Positions 7,649-15,842 of a stretch of 64,000 nucleotides of DNA are shown here, one piece after another. Position numbers and translations under genes: made by a program. How positions within the stretch are numbered: position 1 is the stretch's first letter; each line of letters opens with the position of its first letter. Under the pieces are notes generated by a model. That model worked only from the letters and a program-made list of their open reading frames with translations. It did not search any database and was not told where the DNA came from. The DNA is from Haloferax mediterranei ATCC 33500 (GTDB taxonomy: Archaea; Halobacteriota; Halobacteria; Halobacteriales; Haloferacaceae): positions 2,108,001 to 2,172,000 of the forward strand of contig NC_017941.2 of the NCBI RefSeq assembly GCF_000306765.2. The letters run 5' to 3'.

Positions 7649-8896
7649 ATGAACGCAGGGGACCGCGTCCGCGTCACCCGCGCGGGCGTCACGAACGAAG
7701 GCGTGCTCATGCCGTCTTCCACAGAGGACCACCTCGTCGTCAAACTCGGCGGCGGCTACAACGTCGGCATCGAACGCGACGATGCAGACGTCGAGGTTCT
7801 CGAATCGGATGTCTACGACATCGAAGATGCACAGTCCGAAGGTGACGGCACCTCCGAAATCGAGTTCGACGAGGACCTACCGACCATCTCGCTCATCTCG
7901 ACCGGCGGGACCATCGCCTCCACCGTCGACTACCGGACGGGAGCCGTGACGGCGCAGTTCGACGCCGAAGACGTGCTTCGTGCCGTGCCGGACCTCGCGG
8001 GGCGCGCGAACTACCGCGGGCGCGTCGTCGCCAACATCCTCTCGGAGAACATGACGACCGACGTGTGGGTCGACCTCGCCGAGGCCATCGCGGAGGAAAT
8101 CGAAGCGGGTGCCGACGGCGTCGTCGTCATGCACGGCACCGACACGATGCAGTTCTCCGCGTCGGCGATGTCGTTCATGCTCGACACGCCCGTTCCCATC
8201 GTCTTTACGGGCAGTCAGCGCTCTGCGGACCGGCCCTCTTCGGACAACGTCATGAACGCCGTCTGCGCCGTCGAGGCCGCGAAAGCCGACGCCGCCGAGG
8301 TCATGATTTGCATGCACGCCTCGGAGTCCGACGACGTGTGCGCGCTCCACGAGGGCACGCGCGTCCGCAAGAACCACACGTCCCGGCGCGATGCTTTCCA
8401 GACCATCGGCGCAAAGCCGCTCGGCAAAGTCGACTACGAGGCAGAAGAAGTCACGTTCCGCCGCGACTACACCGCACGCGACGAAGAAGACCTCGCCCTT
8501 CACGCCGACCTCGACGCGGATGTCGAACTCATGAAGTTCACGCCGGGGATGGACCCCGCGGCGCTCGATTACCTCGACGGGAAAGCGGGTCTCGTCATCG
8601 AGGGAACAGGTCTCGGCCACATCCACACTGACCTCATCCCTCGTATCGAGGAACTCATCGAGGACGGCACGGTCGTCGCCATGACCTCGCAGTGTCTCGA
8701 AGGCCGCGTCTGCGACCGCGTCTACGACACCGGCCGCGACCTGCTCGATGCCGGTGTCATCGAAGCGGGCGACACCCTCCCCGGTACGGCGAAGGTGAAA
8801 CTCATGTGGGCGCTGGCGAATCTCAGTGACCCCGCGGACGCGATGGGCCGCAACCTCGAAGGGGAACTCACCGAACGGTCGGTTCCGTGGGAGTAA
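7649..8896 (+). CDS. gatD: Glu-tRNA(Gln) amidotransferase subunit D (L-asparaginase I fold)
   Basis: 415 residues. GatD releases ammonia from glutamine for GatE, which converts Glu-tRNA(Gln) to Gln-tRNA(Gln), the archaeal route to Gln-tRNA. An SH3-like N-terminal domain (residues ~1-55, MNAGDRVRVTRAG) precedes an asparaginase domain with STGGTIAS (~84-91), HGTDTMQFSA, TGSQRSADRPSSDN and the C-terminal TSQCLEGR. I start at MNAGDRV, the usual family N-terminus. An ATG at 7610, right after the hairpin repeat and its GGTGGA, would add 13 residues and cannot be excluded. A GNAT gene follows 4 bases after the stop. Confidence 0.95.
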   Translation: MNAGDRVRVTRAGVTNEGVLMPSSTEDHLVVKLGGGYNVGIERDDADVEVLESDVYDIEDAQSEGDGTSEIEFDEDLPTISLISTGGTIASTVDYRTGAVTAQFDAEDVLRAVPDLAGRANYRGRVVANILSENMTTDVWVDLAEAIAEEIEAGADGVVVMHGTDTMQFSASAMSFMLDTPVPIVFTGSQRSADRPSSDNVMNAVCAVEAAKADAAEVMICMHASESDDVCALHEGTRVRKNHTSRRDAFQTIGAKPLGKVDYEAEEVTFRRDYTARDEEDLALHADLDADVELMKFTPGMDPAALDYLDGKAGLVIEGTGLGHIHTDLIPRIEELIEDGTVVAMTSQCLEGRVCDRVYDTGRDLLDAGVIEAGDTLPGTAKVKLMWALANLSDPADAMGRNLEGELTERSVPWE

Positions 8897-8900
8897 CGTG

Positions 8901-9809
8901 ATGGAGGTACGACCCGCACGACCGGAAGACTACGACGCGGTCGCCGCATTCACCCGCGACACGTGGGCCGACCGCGGCGGGTCGGACTACATCCCCGAAA
9001 TCTACCACGAGTGGATTGCTCCCGACGACCCCGAGCAGGCGACCCTCCTCGTGGATATGGGCGACGAGACACCCTCAGACGAGATTGCGGCCATCGCGCA
9101 GGTCGTCATGCTCTCGGAGTACGAAGGCTGGGCACAGGGGATGCGCGTCGCACCCGATTACCGCGAACAGGGGATTGCGACCCACCTCACCCACGCCCTG
9201 TTCGACTGGGCGCGAGAGCAAGGCGCACGACGAGTGCGGAACATGATTCACTCGTGGAACACGCCAAGTCTCTCGAACGCCCGTAGCGTCGGGTTCGAAC
9301 CCGGAACCGAGTTCCGGTGGGCGACCCCCGAACCAGATGCTGACGCGACATCCGAACTGTCCGTCAGCGACGATGCCGACGCGGCGTGGGCGTTCTGGAC
9401 CGAAAACGAGATGCGAAGCGCGCTTTCCGGCCTCGCGCTCGACCCCGACGAATCGTGGGCGCTGTCGGAACTGACCCGCGACCGACTGCACGACGCCGCG
9501 GCCGACGACCGTCTGTTCGTCGTCGGCGACGACAGCGCAAGCGGCTTCACGTACCGAAACCGGACCTACTCGCGCGAACTCGAAGACGAAGGCGAAGTGC
9601 TGTGGGCCGAGTACGCCGTCGCCGCGTGGGACGACCTCGACGCCTGTCAGGCCATCATAGATGCCGTTCGACGCGATGCTGCATCCGTCGGTGCCGACCG
9701 GACGCGTGTCCTCTTCCCCGAGAGCGTCCAGTGGGTGTCCGACGCAGCGGCAACCAGAAGTGACGTTGCGGACGAACCGACGTTCGTGATGGAAGCCGAC
9801 CTCTCGTAA
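8901..9809 (+). CDS. GNAT N-acetyltransferase, likely two GNAT-fold halves
   Basis: 302 residues, starting 4 bases after gatD and so probably co-transcribed with it. Residues 1-150 are a typical GNAT domain: MEVRPARPEDYDAV, acceptor strands EIAAIAQVVMLS, the acetyl-CoA loop MRVAPDYREQGIATHL, and NTPSLSNARSVGFEPG. The second half (from ~155) has weaker similarity (LFVVGDDSASGFTYRNR, LWAEYAVAAWDD) and looks like a degenerate GNAT repeat without the Q/RxxGxG/A loop. The substrate is unknown; the link to GatD may simply be positional. Confidence 0.88.
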   Translation: MEVRPARPEDYDAVAAFTRDTWADRGGSDYIPEIYHEWIAPDDPEQATLLVDMGDETPSDEIAAIAQVVMLSEYEGWAQGMRVAPDYREQGIATHLTHALFDWAREQGARRVRNMIHSWNTPSLSNARSVGFEPGTEFRWATPEPDADATSELSVSDDADAAWAFWTENEMRSALSGLALDPDESWALSELTRDRLHDAAADDRLFVVGDDSASGFTYRNRTYSRELEDEGEVLWAEYAVAAWDDLDACQAIIDAVRRDAASVGADRTRVLFPESVQWVSDAAATRSDVADEPTFVMEADLS

Positions 9810-9830
9810 GACAGGTCGTCGGGGTTCTTC

Positions 9831-10856
9831 TCACAGCCACTCCACACCGTCCACTTCGAACCGAGCACCGCCGAGTTCCGAGTCTGAAACTTCGAACGTC
9901 CAGCCGTGAAGGTCCACGATTCGCCTCGCGACCGACAGTTGCATCGACTCGTAATCGACGCCGAGCAACTGGTCCGGCTTCGTCGCTGCCCGCTCTTCCG
10001 CCGAGGGGCGCGGCCCGTCGTCATCGACGTAGAACCCGCTGTCCGTCGAGCCGACGATAATCTCAGTGGGATAGCCCGGAAACGAACTTCGCTGGACGCT
10101 GTTGGTCAGTAGTGACCCGAGGAGCAGGCCGAACAGATGGCGGTCCGCCGAGAGCGTCCCGTCACCGACGATGCGAAACGACGCCTCGCGTTCCTCGTCG
10201 AGGTCGTGCCACGCCTGCATCGTGCACTCCCGAAACTCAACCGCTTCGAGTTCCAGCGAATTCGTCTGGGTGACGAGTCCGATGCTCCGTTTGACGATGG
10301 TATCGATACGCGAGAGTGCTTCCGAGAGCGCCACCGCGTCTTTTCCGTCCGCCGAAACGAGCCGTTTCGCTGCTTCGATAGCCGACGTGAGGGGTTGTCT
10401 GAGTTCCGTCGAGAGGACATTGACGAGCAACGCGAGATGTTGGTTCTTCTCGTTGACCTGCAACTCTGCGAGTCGTCTGTCGGTGATATCGAGGTGGACG
10501 ACGAGAGCGAACTGGCCGTGTTTCCGTGTGTCGAACGGGACGGCACGGAGCATGAACCACCGGAACACGGACGGGGAGTGACACGGATACTCGGCGGTGA
10601 ACAGGTCTTGTTCCCCTCGGAGTATCGACCGAATACCGTCGCTGACGACACCGGCCACTTCCTCGTCCTCGCTTGCGGCATCGCACACGTCGAGATAGTT
10701 CTCACCGATGGAAGAGACATCACCGACGTAGCCGTTTGCGGCCGCAAACGTCCGCCACGACCGGTTCGTGTAGACGATATCTCCGTGCTCGTTGAGAAGA
10801 GCCACCTCCGCCGGAAGTTCGTCGAAACCGCGCTCGATGAGCGATACGTCGTCCAT
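9831..10856 (-). CDS. PAS-domain sensor of the histidine kinase type with a missing phospho-acceptor His
   Basis: 341 residues from MDDVSLIERG. An upstream start would add a Cys/Arg-rich shadow segment. Residues ~10-135 form a PAS/PAC domain (ALLNEHGDIVYTNRSWRTF; VVHLDITDRR). Residues ~140-220 are a dimerisation-like coiled region where the H-box reads LSTELRQPL, so Thr150 replaces the His of the usual S-H-E-L-R. An HATPase-like region follows, with LLLGSLLTNSVQ (N box), VDDDGP (G1) and GLxxxR-like LSVARRIVDLHGW. The ATP-binding boxes are also degenerate. Probably a signalling pseudokinase or ligand-sensing protein. It is soluble, with no TM. Confidence 0.82.
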   Translation of the reverse strand: MDDVSLIERGFDELPAEVALLNEHGDIVYTNRSWRTFAAANGYVGDVSSIGENYLDVCDAASEDEEVAGVVSDGIRSILRGEQDLFTAEYPCHSPSVFRWFMLRAVPFDTRKHGQFALVVHLDITDRRLAELQVNEKNQHLALLVNVLSTELRQPLTSAIEAAKRLVSADGKDAVALSEALSRIDTIVKRSIGLVTQTNSLELEAVEFRECTMQAWHDLDEEREASFRIVGDGTLSADRHLFGLLLGSLLTNSVQRSSFPGYPTEIIVGSTDSGFYVDDDGPRPSAEERAATKPDQLLGVDYESMQLSVARRIVDLHGWTFEVSDSELGGARFEVDGVEWL

Positions 10857-10984
10857 CACATGACAAAATAGGCCGTGAGACTGTTTGACAGTTTCTCCGA
10901 CCCGAGACGGAGCGCACCGCTCCGTGGGCAACGGTCGCGTCGATTATAAATAGAAAAACGAAATCTGGCCGCAGTGAGACGGCG

Positions 10985-12064
10985 TTAGTCGGCGATAACT
11001 CGCCGCTTACGCCCGTTTCCCTCCGACTCCGTCATAGCGAGTACGTCGTCGAAGAAGCCGAGCGAGTCGTGGGGGCCGGGGTGGGCTTCGGGGTGGTACT
11101 GACGGGTGATGACGCTCAGTTCCTCGCTTGCGAGCCCTTCGGCGGTGTCGTCGTTGACGTTGACTTGCGTCACGTCGAGGTGTTCGCCGGGGTCGGCGAC
11201 GGTGTACCCGTGGTTCTGCGTCGTCATGACGACCTTTCCGGTCTGGAGGTCACGAACGGGCTGGTTCACACCGCGATGGCCGAAGGCCATCTTCTCGGTG
11301 GTGCCACCGAGTGCGCTCGCGACGATTTGCTGACCGAGGCAGATACCCGCGAGTGGAATGTCACCGGCGAATTCCTCGACGAGTTCGCGCGTCGCCGTGT
11401 AGTTCTTCGGGTCGCCGGGGCCGTTCGAGATAAACAGCACGTCGGGTTCGAGTTCGGATACGTCCTCGGCAGTCGCGTCGTAGGGGAGGACGTGAACCGT
11501 CGCGCCGCGGTCGACGAGCGAGTCGGCGATGGACTGCTTCGCACCGCAGTCGACGAGTGCGACTGTCGTATCGCCGTCGCCTTCGAACGTCGTCAGTTCG
11601 GGCGTCGTGACCTGCGCACCGATATCGACGTGGTCGCTCATGCCTTTACACTTCGAAAGCTCTTCTTTCGCATCCTCGGGGGTCGCATCCTCGCCGACGG
11701 CGATTCCGACTTTCATCGCGCCCTCTTCGCGAATCGACGTGACGAGGTCGCGAGTGTCGAGATGGTCAACCGCCGGGACGTCCTCCTCGGCGAGCCACTC
11801 GACGACTTCGTCGGTGAACTCGCGTGCAACGGCGGCACGAGGGTGGACCCGGTCGGACTCGAATCGCTCGGCTCGGACGCCATAGTTCCCGATGAGGGGG
11901 TACGAGAAGGTGAGCACCTGTTCCTCGTACGAGGGGTCAGTCAAGCTCTCTTCGTATCCAGTGTATGCGGTTGTGAACACCAGTTCACCGCGTGTGCGTC
12001 CCGGAACGCGACCACGCGCTTCGACCACGCGGCCGTCTTCCAGGGCCAGATAGGCGTCCGACAT
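10985..12064 (-). CDS. carA: carbamoyl-phosphate synthase small (glutaminase) subunit
   Basis: 359 residues from MSDAYLALEDG. CarA hydrolyses glutamine and channels ammonia to CarB for carbamoyl phosphate (arginine and pyrimidine synthesis). The N-terminal CPSase_sm domain (residues 1-130: TGYEESLTDPSY) is followed by a class I glutamine amidotransferase domain with SNGPGDP, nucleophile C242 in GICLGQQ, and catalytic QYHPEA. carB is not in the window. The gene is divergent from an Lrp-type regulator, with a palindrome between them, so the regulator probably controls it (inference from position). Confidence 0.97.
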   Translation of the reverse strand: MSDAYLALEDGRVVEARGRVPGRTRGELVFTTAYTGYEESLTDPSYEEQVLTFSYPLIGNYGVRAERFESDRVHPRAAVAREFTDEVVEWLAEEDVPAVDHLDTRDLVTSIREEGAMKVGIAVGEDATPEDAKEELSKCKGMSDHVDIGAQVTTPELTTFEGDGDTTVALVDCGAKQSIADSLVDRGATVHVLPYDATAEDVSELEPDVLFISNGPGDPKNYTATRELVEEFAGDIPLAGICLGQQIVASALGGTTEKMAFGHRGVNQPVRDLQTGKVVMTTQNHGYTVADPGEHLDVTQVNVNDDTAEGLASEELSVITRQYHPEAHPGPHDSLGFFDDVLAMTESEGNGRKRRVIAD

Positions 12065-12115
12065 TACGAGAAACGAACGGAACACGGGTGCATAAGTGTT
12101 ACTTTCGAAGCCGAG

Positions 12116-12130
12116 TTACGAAATTCGTAA
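12116..12130. promoter_or_regulatory. palindromic operator TTACGA-AAT-TCGTAA between carA and lrp
   Basis: A perfect 6+6-bp palindrome with a 3-bp centre lies ~52 bases from the carA start and ~32 bases from the lrp start. It has the size and A/T-centred form of Lrp/AsnC-family binding sites. Its position near both transcription starts suggests auto- and cross-regulation by the adjacent Lrp-type protein. This is inference from symmetry and location. Confidence 0.6.
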
Positions 12131-12161
12131 TTGGTAAGTCGCTGGGGTCGGCACGTGGGAT

Positions 12162-12575
12162 ATGGACGAGTTGGACCGACGTATCCTCGATATCCTTCGA
12201 CGGGACGCTCGGACCCCGAACACGGAGATAGCGGCGGAGGTCGGGACCTCCGAAGGCACCGTCAGAAACCGCGTCGAACGGTTAGTCGAGGAGGGCGTCA
12301 TCGAGCGCTTTACGATTGCGACCCGGACGGGGAACCTGAAGGCGATGGTCGAGGTGACTGTCGCGGTCGACGTGGACACGAACGACGTGTCAGATTTGAT
12401 GGCCGAGTGGGAAGATGTCGACTTCGTCTGGCAGGTTTCCGGCGAGGAAGATATCGTCCTCGTCATCGACGCGGCGGACACGCGAGCGGTCAACGACCTC
12501 ATCACTCGCGCACGCGAGCACGAAGACGTAAAGAGTACGAAGACGCGCCTGATTCTCGACGAGCGCATCGGCTAA
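12162..12575 (+). CDS. lrp: Lrp/AsnC family transcriptional regulator
   Basis: 137 residues. The N-terminal AsnC-type helix-turn-helix (residues 1-60) reads LDRRILDILRRDARTPNTEI, with recognition helix GTSEGTVRNRVERLVEEGVI. The C-terminal RAM-type ligand/oligomer domain (residues ~65-137) contains AMVEVTVAVDVD and WQVSGEEDIVLVIDAAD. It is divergent from carA across a TTACGA/TCGTAA palindrome. In Haloferax the corresponding lrp-carA pair is linked to glutamine and amino-acid metabolism (recall). It may repress itself and carA. Confidence 0.92.
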   Translation: MDELDRRILDILRRDARTPNTEIAAEVGTSEGTVRNRVERLVEEGVIERFTIATRTGNLKAMVEVTVAVDVDTNDVSDLMAEWEDVDFVWQVSGEEDIVLVIDAADTRAVNDLITRAREHEDVKSTKTRLILDERIG

Positions 12576-12636
12576 CCGTCACCGAGAGCCGTTCCGCATC
12601 GAAGCTTAGTTTACCCCCGACTCCGACGAGACGGAC

Positions 12637-13206
12637 ATGAGCGACGCACAGGCCGGTGAGGCCACGGAACTCCACGAGAACGCAGCACAGGACGTTATCG
12701 CCGTCGACTCTGACGACAACCCCGAAGGGCTCGTCAATCGACTCGAAGCCCACACGGGCGATGGCATCCGACACCGCGCCTTTACGTGTCTCGTGTTCAA
12801 CGAGGAGGGCCAACTGCTTCTCGCTCAACGCGCGCCGAACAAGCGCCTGTGGGACACCCACTGGGACGGCACCGTTGCCTCCCATCCCGTACAGGGACAG
12901 ACCCAGAAAGAGGCGACCGAAGAGCGACTCGAAGAGGAACTCGGTATCACGCCCGACCAGTACTCCGACCTCCGCGTGACAGATAAGTTCGAGTACAAGC
13001 GCTACTACGGCAACTCCGGTCTCGAATGGGAGGTCTGTGCCGTCCTGAAGGTCACGCTCGAAGACACCAGCCTCGACCCCGACGAAGACGAGATTGCGGG
13101 GATGCTCTGGGTGGACTACGAGCACCTTCACGACCACCCCAAATGGTACCGCCAACTGCGTCTCTGTCCGTGGTTCGAAATCGCGATGCGCCGTGACTTC
13201 GAATAA
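12637..13206 (+). CDS. idi: type 1 isopentenyl-diphosphate delta-isomerase-like NUDIX protein, catalytic Cys absent
   Basis: 189 residues. Type 1 IPP isomerases interconvert IPP and DMAPP for isoprenoid lipids and carotenoids. The metal-site residues match E. coli Idi: H39 (EAHT), H46 (RHRAF), H83 (ASHP), the NUDIX-box Glu of LEEELGIT, and E130/E132 in EWEVC. The catalytic Cys of VCGHP is Ala here (TVASHP, A81). Either catalysis uses another residue or this is a divergent NUDIX enzyme. The JAMM gene starts inside its 3' end, so the two are coupled. Confidence 0.85.
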   Translation: MSDAQAGEATELHENAAQDVIAVDSDDNPEGLVNRLEAHTGDGIRHRAFTCLVFNEEGQLLLAQRAPNKRLWDTHWDGTVASHPVQGQTQKEATEERLEEELGITPDQYSDLRVTDKFEYKRYYGNSGLEWEVCAVLKVTLEDTSLDPDEDEIAGMLWVDYEHLHDHPKWYRQLRLCPWFEIAMRRDFE

Positions 13207-13612
13207 ACTCTCGCTCGAAGCAGCCACCTCCACGACGATTCTCTCGCACGCTCGCGAGGGGGCCGCCCGCGACCCGCCGCAAGAGGTCTGCGGCGTCCTC
13301 GTCGGCGACCGCGACGCGGCGACAATCACCGCCGTCCTCCCCGTCTCGAATGTTGCCGAAGAGCCGCGTGTCGCCTACGAACTCGACCCCGAAGAGACCG
13401 TTTCCGCCTTCGACGAAGCCGAATCCGAGGGAAACGACGTGGTTGGCTTCTATCACTCGCATCCCGAGACAGACCCGGTTCCGAGCGCCACCGACCGAGA
13501 GCAGGCGTCGTGGCCGGGGTACGTCTATCTCATCTGCAATCCGGATGGTCGCTTCACTGCTCACGAGTGGACCGGCGACGAGTTCCGCGAACTGGCTATC
13601 GTCGTGGAGTAG
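13193..13612 (+). CDS. JAMM/MPN+ metalloprotease, desampylase type
   Basis: 139 residues from a GTG overlapping the end of idi by 14 bases in another frame. The complete JAMM motif is present: E31 (EVCGVL), H88-S-H90-P, then S98-A-T-D101, giving a zinc site with a catalytic Glu. The length fits a stand-alone MPN domain. Haloferax JAMM1, which removes ubiquitin-like SAMP proteins from conjugates and from MoaE-type partners, has the same domain and, as I recall, the same neighbourhood. Desampylation is therefore likely but not proven. The nearest alternative is a cysteine/sulfur-transfer JAMM protein. Confidence 0.9.
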   Translation: MTSNKLSLEAATSTTILSHAREGAARDPPQEVCGVLVGDRDAATITAVLPVSNVAEEPRVAYELDPEETVSAFDEAESEGNDVVGFYHSHPETDPVPSATDREQASWPGYVYLICNPDGRFTAHEWTGDEFRELAIVVE

Positions 13613-13669
13613 GCGGCCCGGCCGCTCTGCTTCGGTGAGAATATCCTCCCTGAGTCCGCAGTGTCGCCT

Positions 13670-14368
13670 ATGGAACCCACCGTCTACGACGACCTCGACG
13701 GACAGATTGCGCTCGTCACGGGCGCGAACCGAGGTATCGGCCGCAAGATTGCGGAGAATCTCCGCGACCTCGGGGCGACGGTCTACGCCGGGTCGCGAAG
13801 CGTCACGAACGAGACGCCCGACGGGACTGAACGCGTCCTGCTCGACGTAACCCAAGAGGGCGACATCGAAGACGTGGTCGACGGCATTTTCGCCGACCAA
13901 GGACGACTCGACATCCTCGTCAACAACGCCGGAATCGGCGGCGAAGGAGACGACATCGTCGCGGAACCGACCGAACGAATCGACCGTACCCTCGCGGTCA
14001 ACCTCCGCGGCCCGATGCTCATATGCAAACACGCCGTCCCGCTGCTCCTCCAAAGCGAGGGCGGCCGCGTCGTCAACGTCTCCTCCGGAATGGGCGCGCT
14101 CGAAGAGGGCCAGTCCGGTGGCTCGCCGTCGTATCGAATTTCAAAAACCGGTCTCAACGGCCTCACGGTCTACCTCGACGGGCAGTACGGCGACGACGGT
14201 CTCATCGCTAACTCGGTCTGTCCGGGGTGGGTCCGAACCGACATGGGCGGCGAGGAAGCGGACCGTTCAGTCGAGAAGGGGGCGGAGACGCCCACGTGGC
14301 TTTCGAGATTCGAAGCGGGCAGTCCGTCGGGCAAATTCTGGCGCGATAAGGAAGTTATCGACTGGTAG
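13670..14368 (+). CDS. short-chain dehydrogenase/reductase (FabG/carbonyl-reductase-like)
   Basis: 232 residues from MEPTVYDDL. A classical SDR: TGANRGIG cofactor loop (~residues 16-23), NNAGIGG, catalytic Ser in NVSSGMG and the YRISK pair, then CPGWVRTDMGG. The sequence resembles carbonyl-reductase-type SDRs that keep PGWVxTDMxG. NADPH preference is likely from the Arg after GAN, but the substrate is unknown. It is convergent with kynU. Confidence 0.9.
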   Translation: MEPTVYDDLDGQIALVTGANRGIGRKIAENLRDLGATVYAGSRSVTNETPDGTERVLLDVTQEGDIEDVVDGIFADQGRLDILVNNAGIGGEGDDIVAEPTERIDRTLAVNLRGPMLICKHAVPLLLQSEGGRVVNVSSGMGALEEGQSGGSPSYRISKTGLNGLTVYLDGQYGDDGLIANSVCPGWVRTDMGGEEADRSVEKGAETPTWLSRFEAGSPSGKFWRDKEVIDW

Positions 14369-14450
14369 AGGAAGTGGAATCGTTTTAGCGCCCTTCGTGT
14401 CGAACAGACGATTGTTCATGTACGCACTCGCCAACTCCATCGCCTGACTT

Positions 14451-15725
14451 TCACGTCACCCCGCCGCTCTGTTTCTCGAACTCCTCGTACTCCTTCTCGT
14501 CCAGAACTTCGCGCAGATGCTCCACCGTCCTGTACACGTCCTCGAAGCCGACGTAGGACGGAACGGGCGCGATGCGGACGACATCCGGCTGGCGGAAATC
14601 CACGATGACGCCGCGTTCTTTCAGCGCGAGGCTGATGCGGTACGCTTCGGGATGTTCGACCGCGACGTGACCGCCGCGGGCCGCCGGGTCGCGAGGAGTA
14701 CCGACCTCGCACTCGGGAAGGTGCTCGTCTACGAGTTCGATGAGGAAGTCGGTGAGCGCGAGCGATTTCTCGCGGAGTGCGGCCACGCCGCCGGCGTCTT
14801 CGACGATGTCGAGTGCGCCATCGAGCGGCGCGGTGGCGAGAATCGAAATCGTCCCGGTCTGGAACGCGGCGGCGGAGTGGGCGGGGTCGTACGTCAGCGC
14901 CATATCGAACTGCGTTTCCCTGGCGTTGCCCCACCAGCCAGCCAGCGCGGGGGTCACGCCGAAATGTCGCTCGTTGACGTAGAGACCGGCGAGTGCGCCG
15001 GGCCCGGCGTTGAGATATTTGTAATGACACCAGACGGCGAAATCCACGCCGATATCGGAGAGTCGGTGCGGGACGGCCCCGATGGAGTGTGCGAGGTCGA
15101 ACCCGGCGAGTGCGCCGGCGTCGTGGGCCGCTTCGGTGATGGTCTGGATGTCGAACAACTGGCCGCTCCGGTAGAGCACGGAGGGGAGAAACACCATGCC
15201 CACGTCGTCGTCGATAGCTGCGAGCACGTCTTCGATGTCGATGGTCCGGCCGTCACGGCTTTCGACTACACGCAGTGCCTCGTCTGGGTCGCGGCCGTGC
15301 TGGCGGAGTTGCGCCCGAATCGCGTAGTGGTCGGTCGGGAAGTCGAGGTCGTCGACGACGATTTTCTCGCCGCGGTCGGGGTCGTAGAACGTTCCGATGA
15401 GCGTGTGGATATTGACCGTCGTGGAGTTGGCGACGACGACTTCCTCGGGGTCGGCACCGACGAGGGGTGCGAGTCGTTCGCCGAGTCGCTCGCCGTAGGT
15501 GTGCCAGTCTGGGTCGGCGTCAGTCCACCCGCGGATAGCGAGCTCTCTCCACTCGTCGATGACATGTTCGAGTGCGTCCTCGGCGTCGACCGAGAAGAGA
15601 CCGAGCGAATTACCGTCCATGTACAGTTCGCCGTCCGGAACGTAGAACCGCTCTCGGAGGTCCGAAAGCGGGTCCGCCGCGTCCCTCTCACGGGCGGTTT
15701 CGACGGCACTCTCGTCGTCGTTCAT
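14451..15725 (-). CDS. kynU: kynureninase
   Basis: 424 residues. A PLP-dependent hydrolase that cleaves kynurenine to anthranilate and alanine in tryptophan breakdown. Diagnostic motifs: LYMDGNSLGL near residue 36, NSTTVNIHTL, DDLDFPTDHYA, GFDLAHSIGAVPH, and the PLP lysine K236 in CHYKYLNAGPG, followed by GWWG. The length is typical. No tryptophan 2,3-dioxygenase is visible in the window. Confidence 0.95.
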   Translation of the reverse strand: MNDDESAVETARERDAADPLSDLRERFYVPDGELYMDGNSLGLFSVDAEDALEHVIDEWRELAIRGWTDADPDWHTYGERLGERLAPLVGADPEEVVVANSTTVNIHTLIGTFYDPDRGEKIVVDDLDFPTDHYAIRAQLRQHGRDPDEALRVVESRDGRTIDIEDVLAAIDDDVGMVFLPSVLYRSGQLFDIQTITEAAHDAGALAGFDLAHSIGAVPHRLSDIGVDFAVWCHYKYLNAGPGALAGLYVNERHFGVTPALAGWWGNARETQFDMALTYDPAHSAAAFQTGTISILATAPLDGALDIVEDAGGVAALREKSLALTDFLIELVDEHLPECEVGTPRDPAARGGHVAVEHPEAYRISLALKERGVIVDFRQPDVVRIAPVPSYVGFEDVYRTVEHLREVLDEKEYEEFEKQSGGVT

Positions 15726-15842
15726 AACCTTTGGTAAGCGCGCACATGATAAGTAGTTGCACGACCCATACGGCGTGGTGTTTTTCGTATCCGTTTGCGC
15801 TGACAGGAGTTCACTCGTATCGATGAATGCCGGGCGACTACG

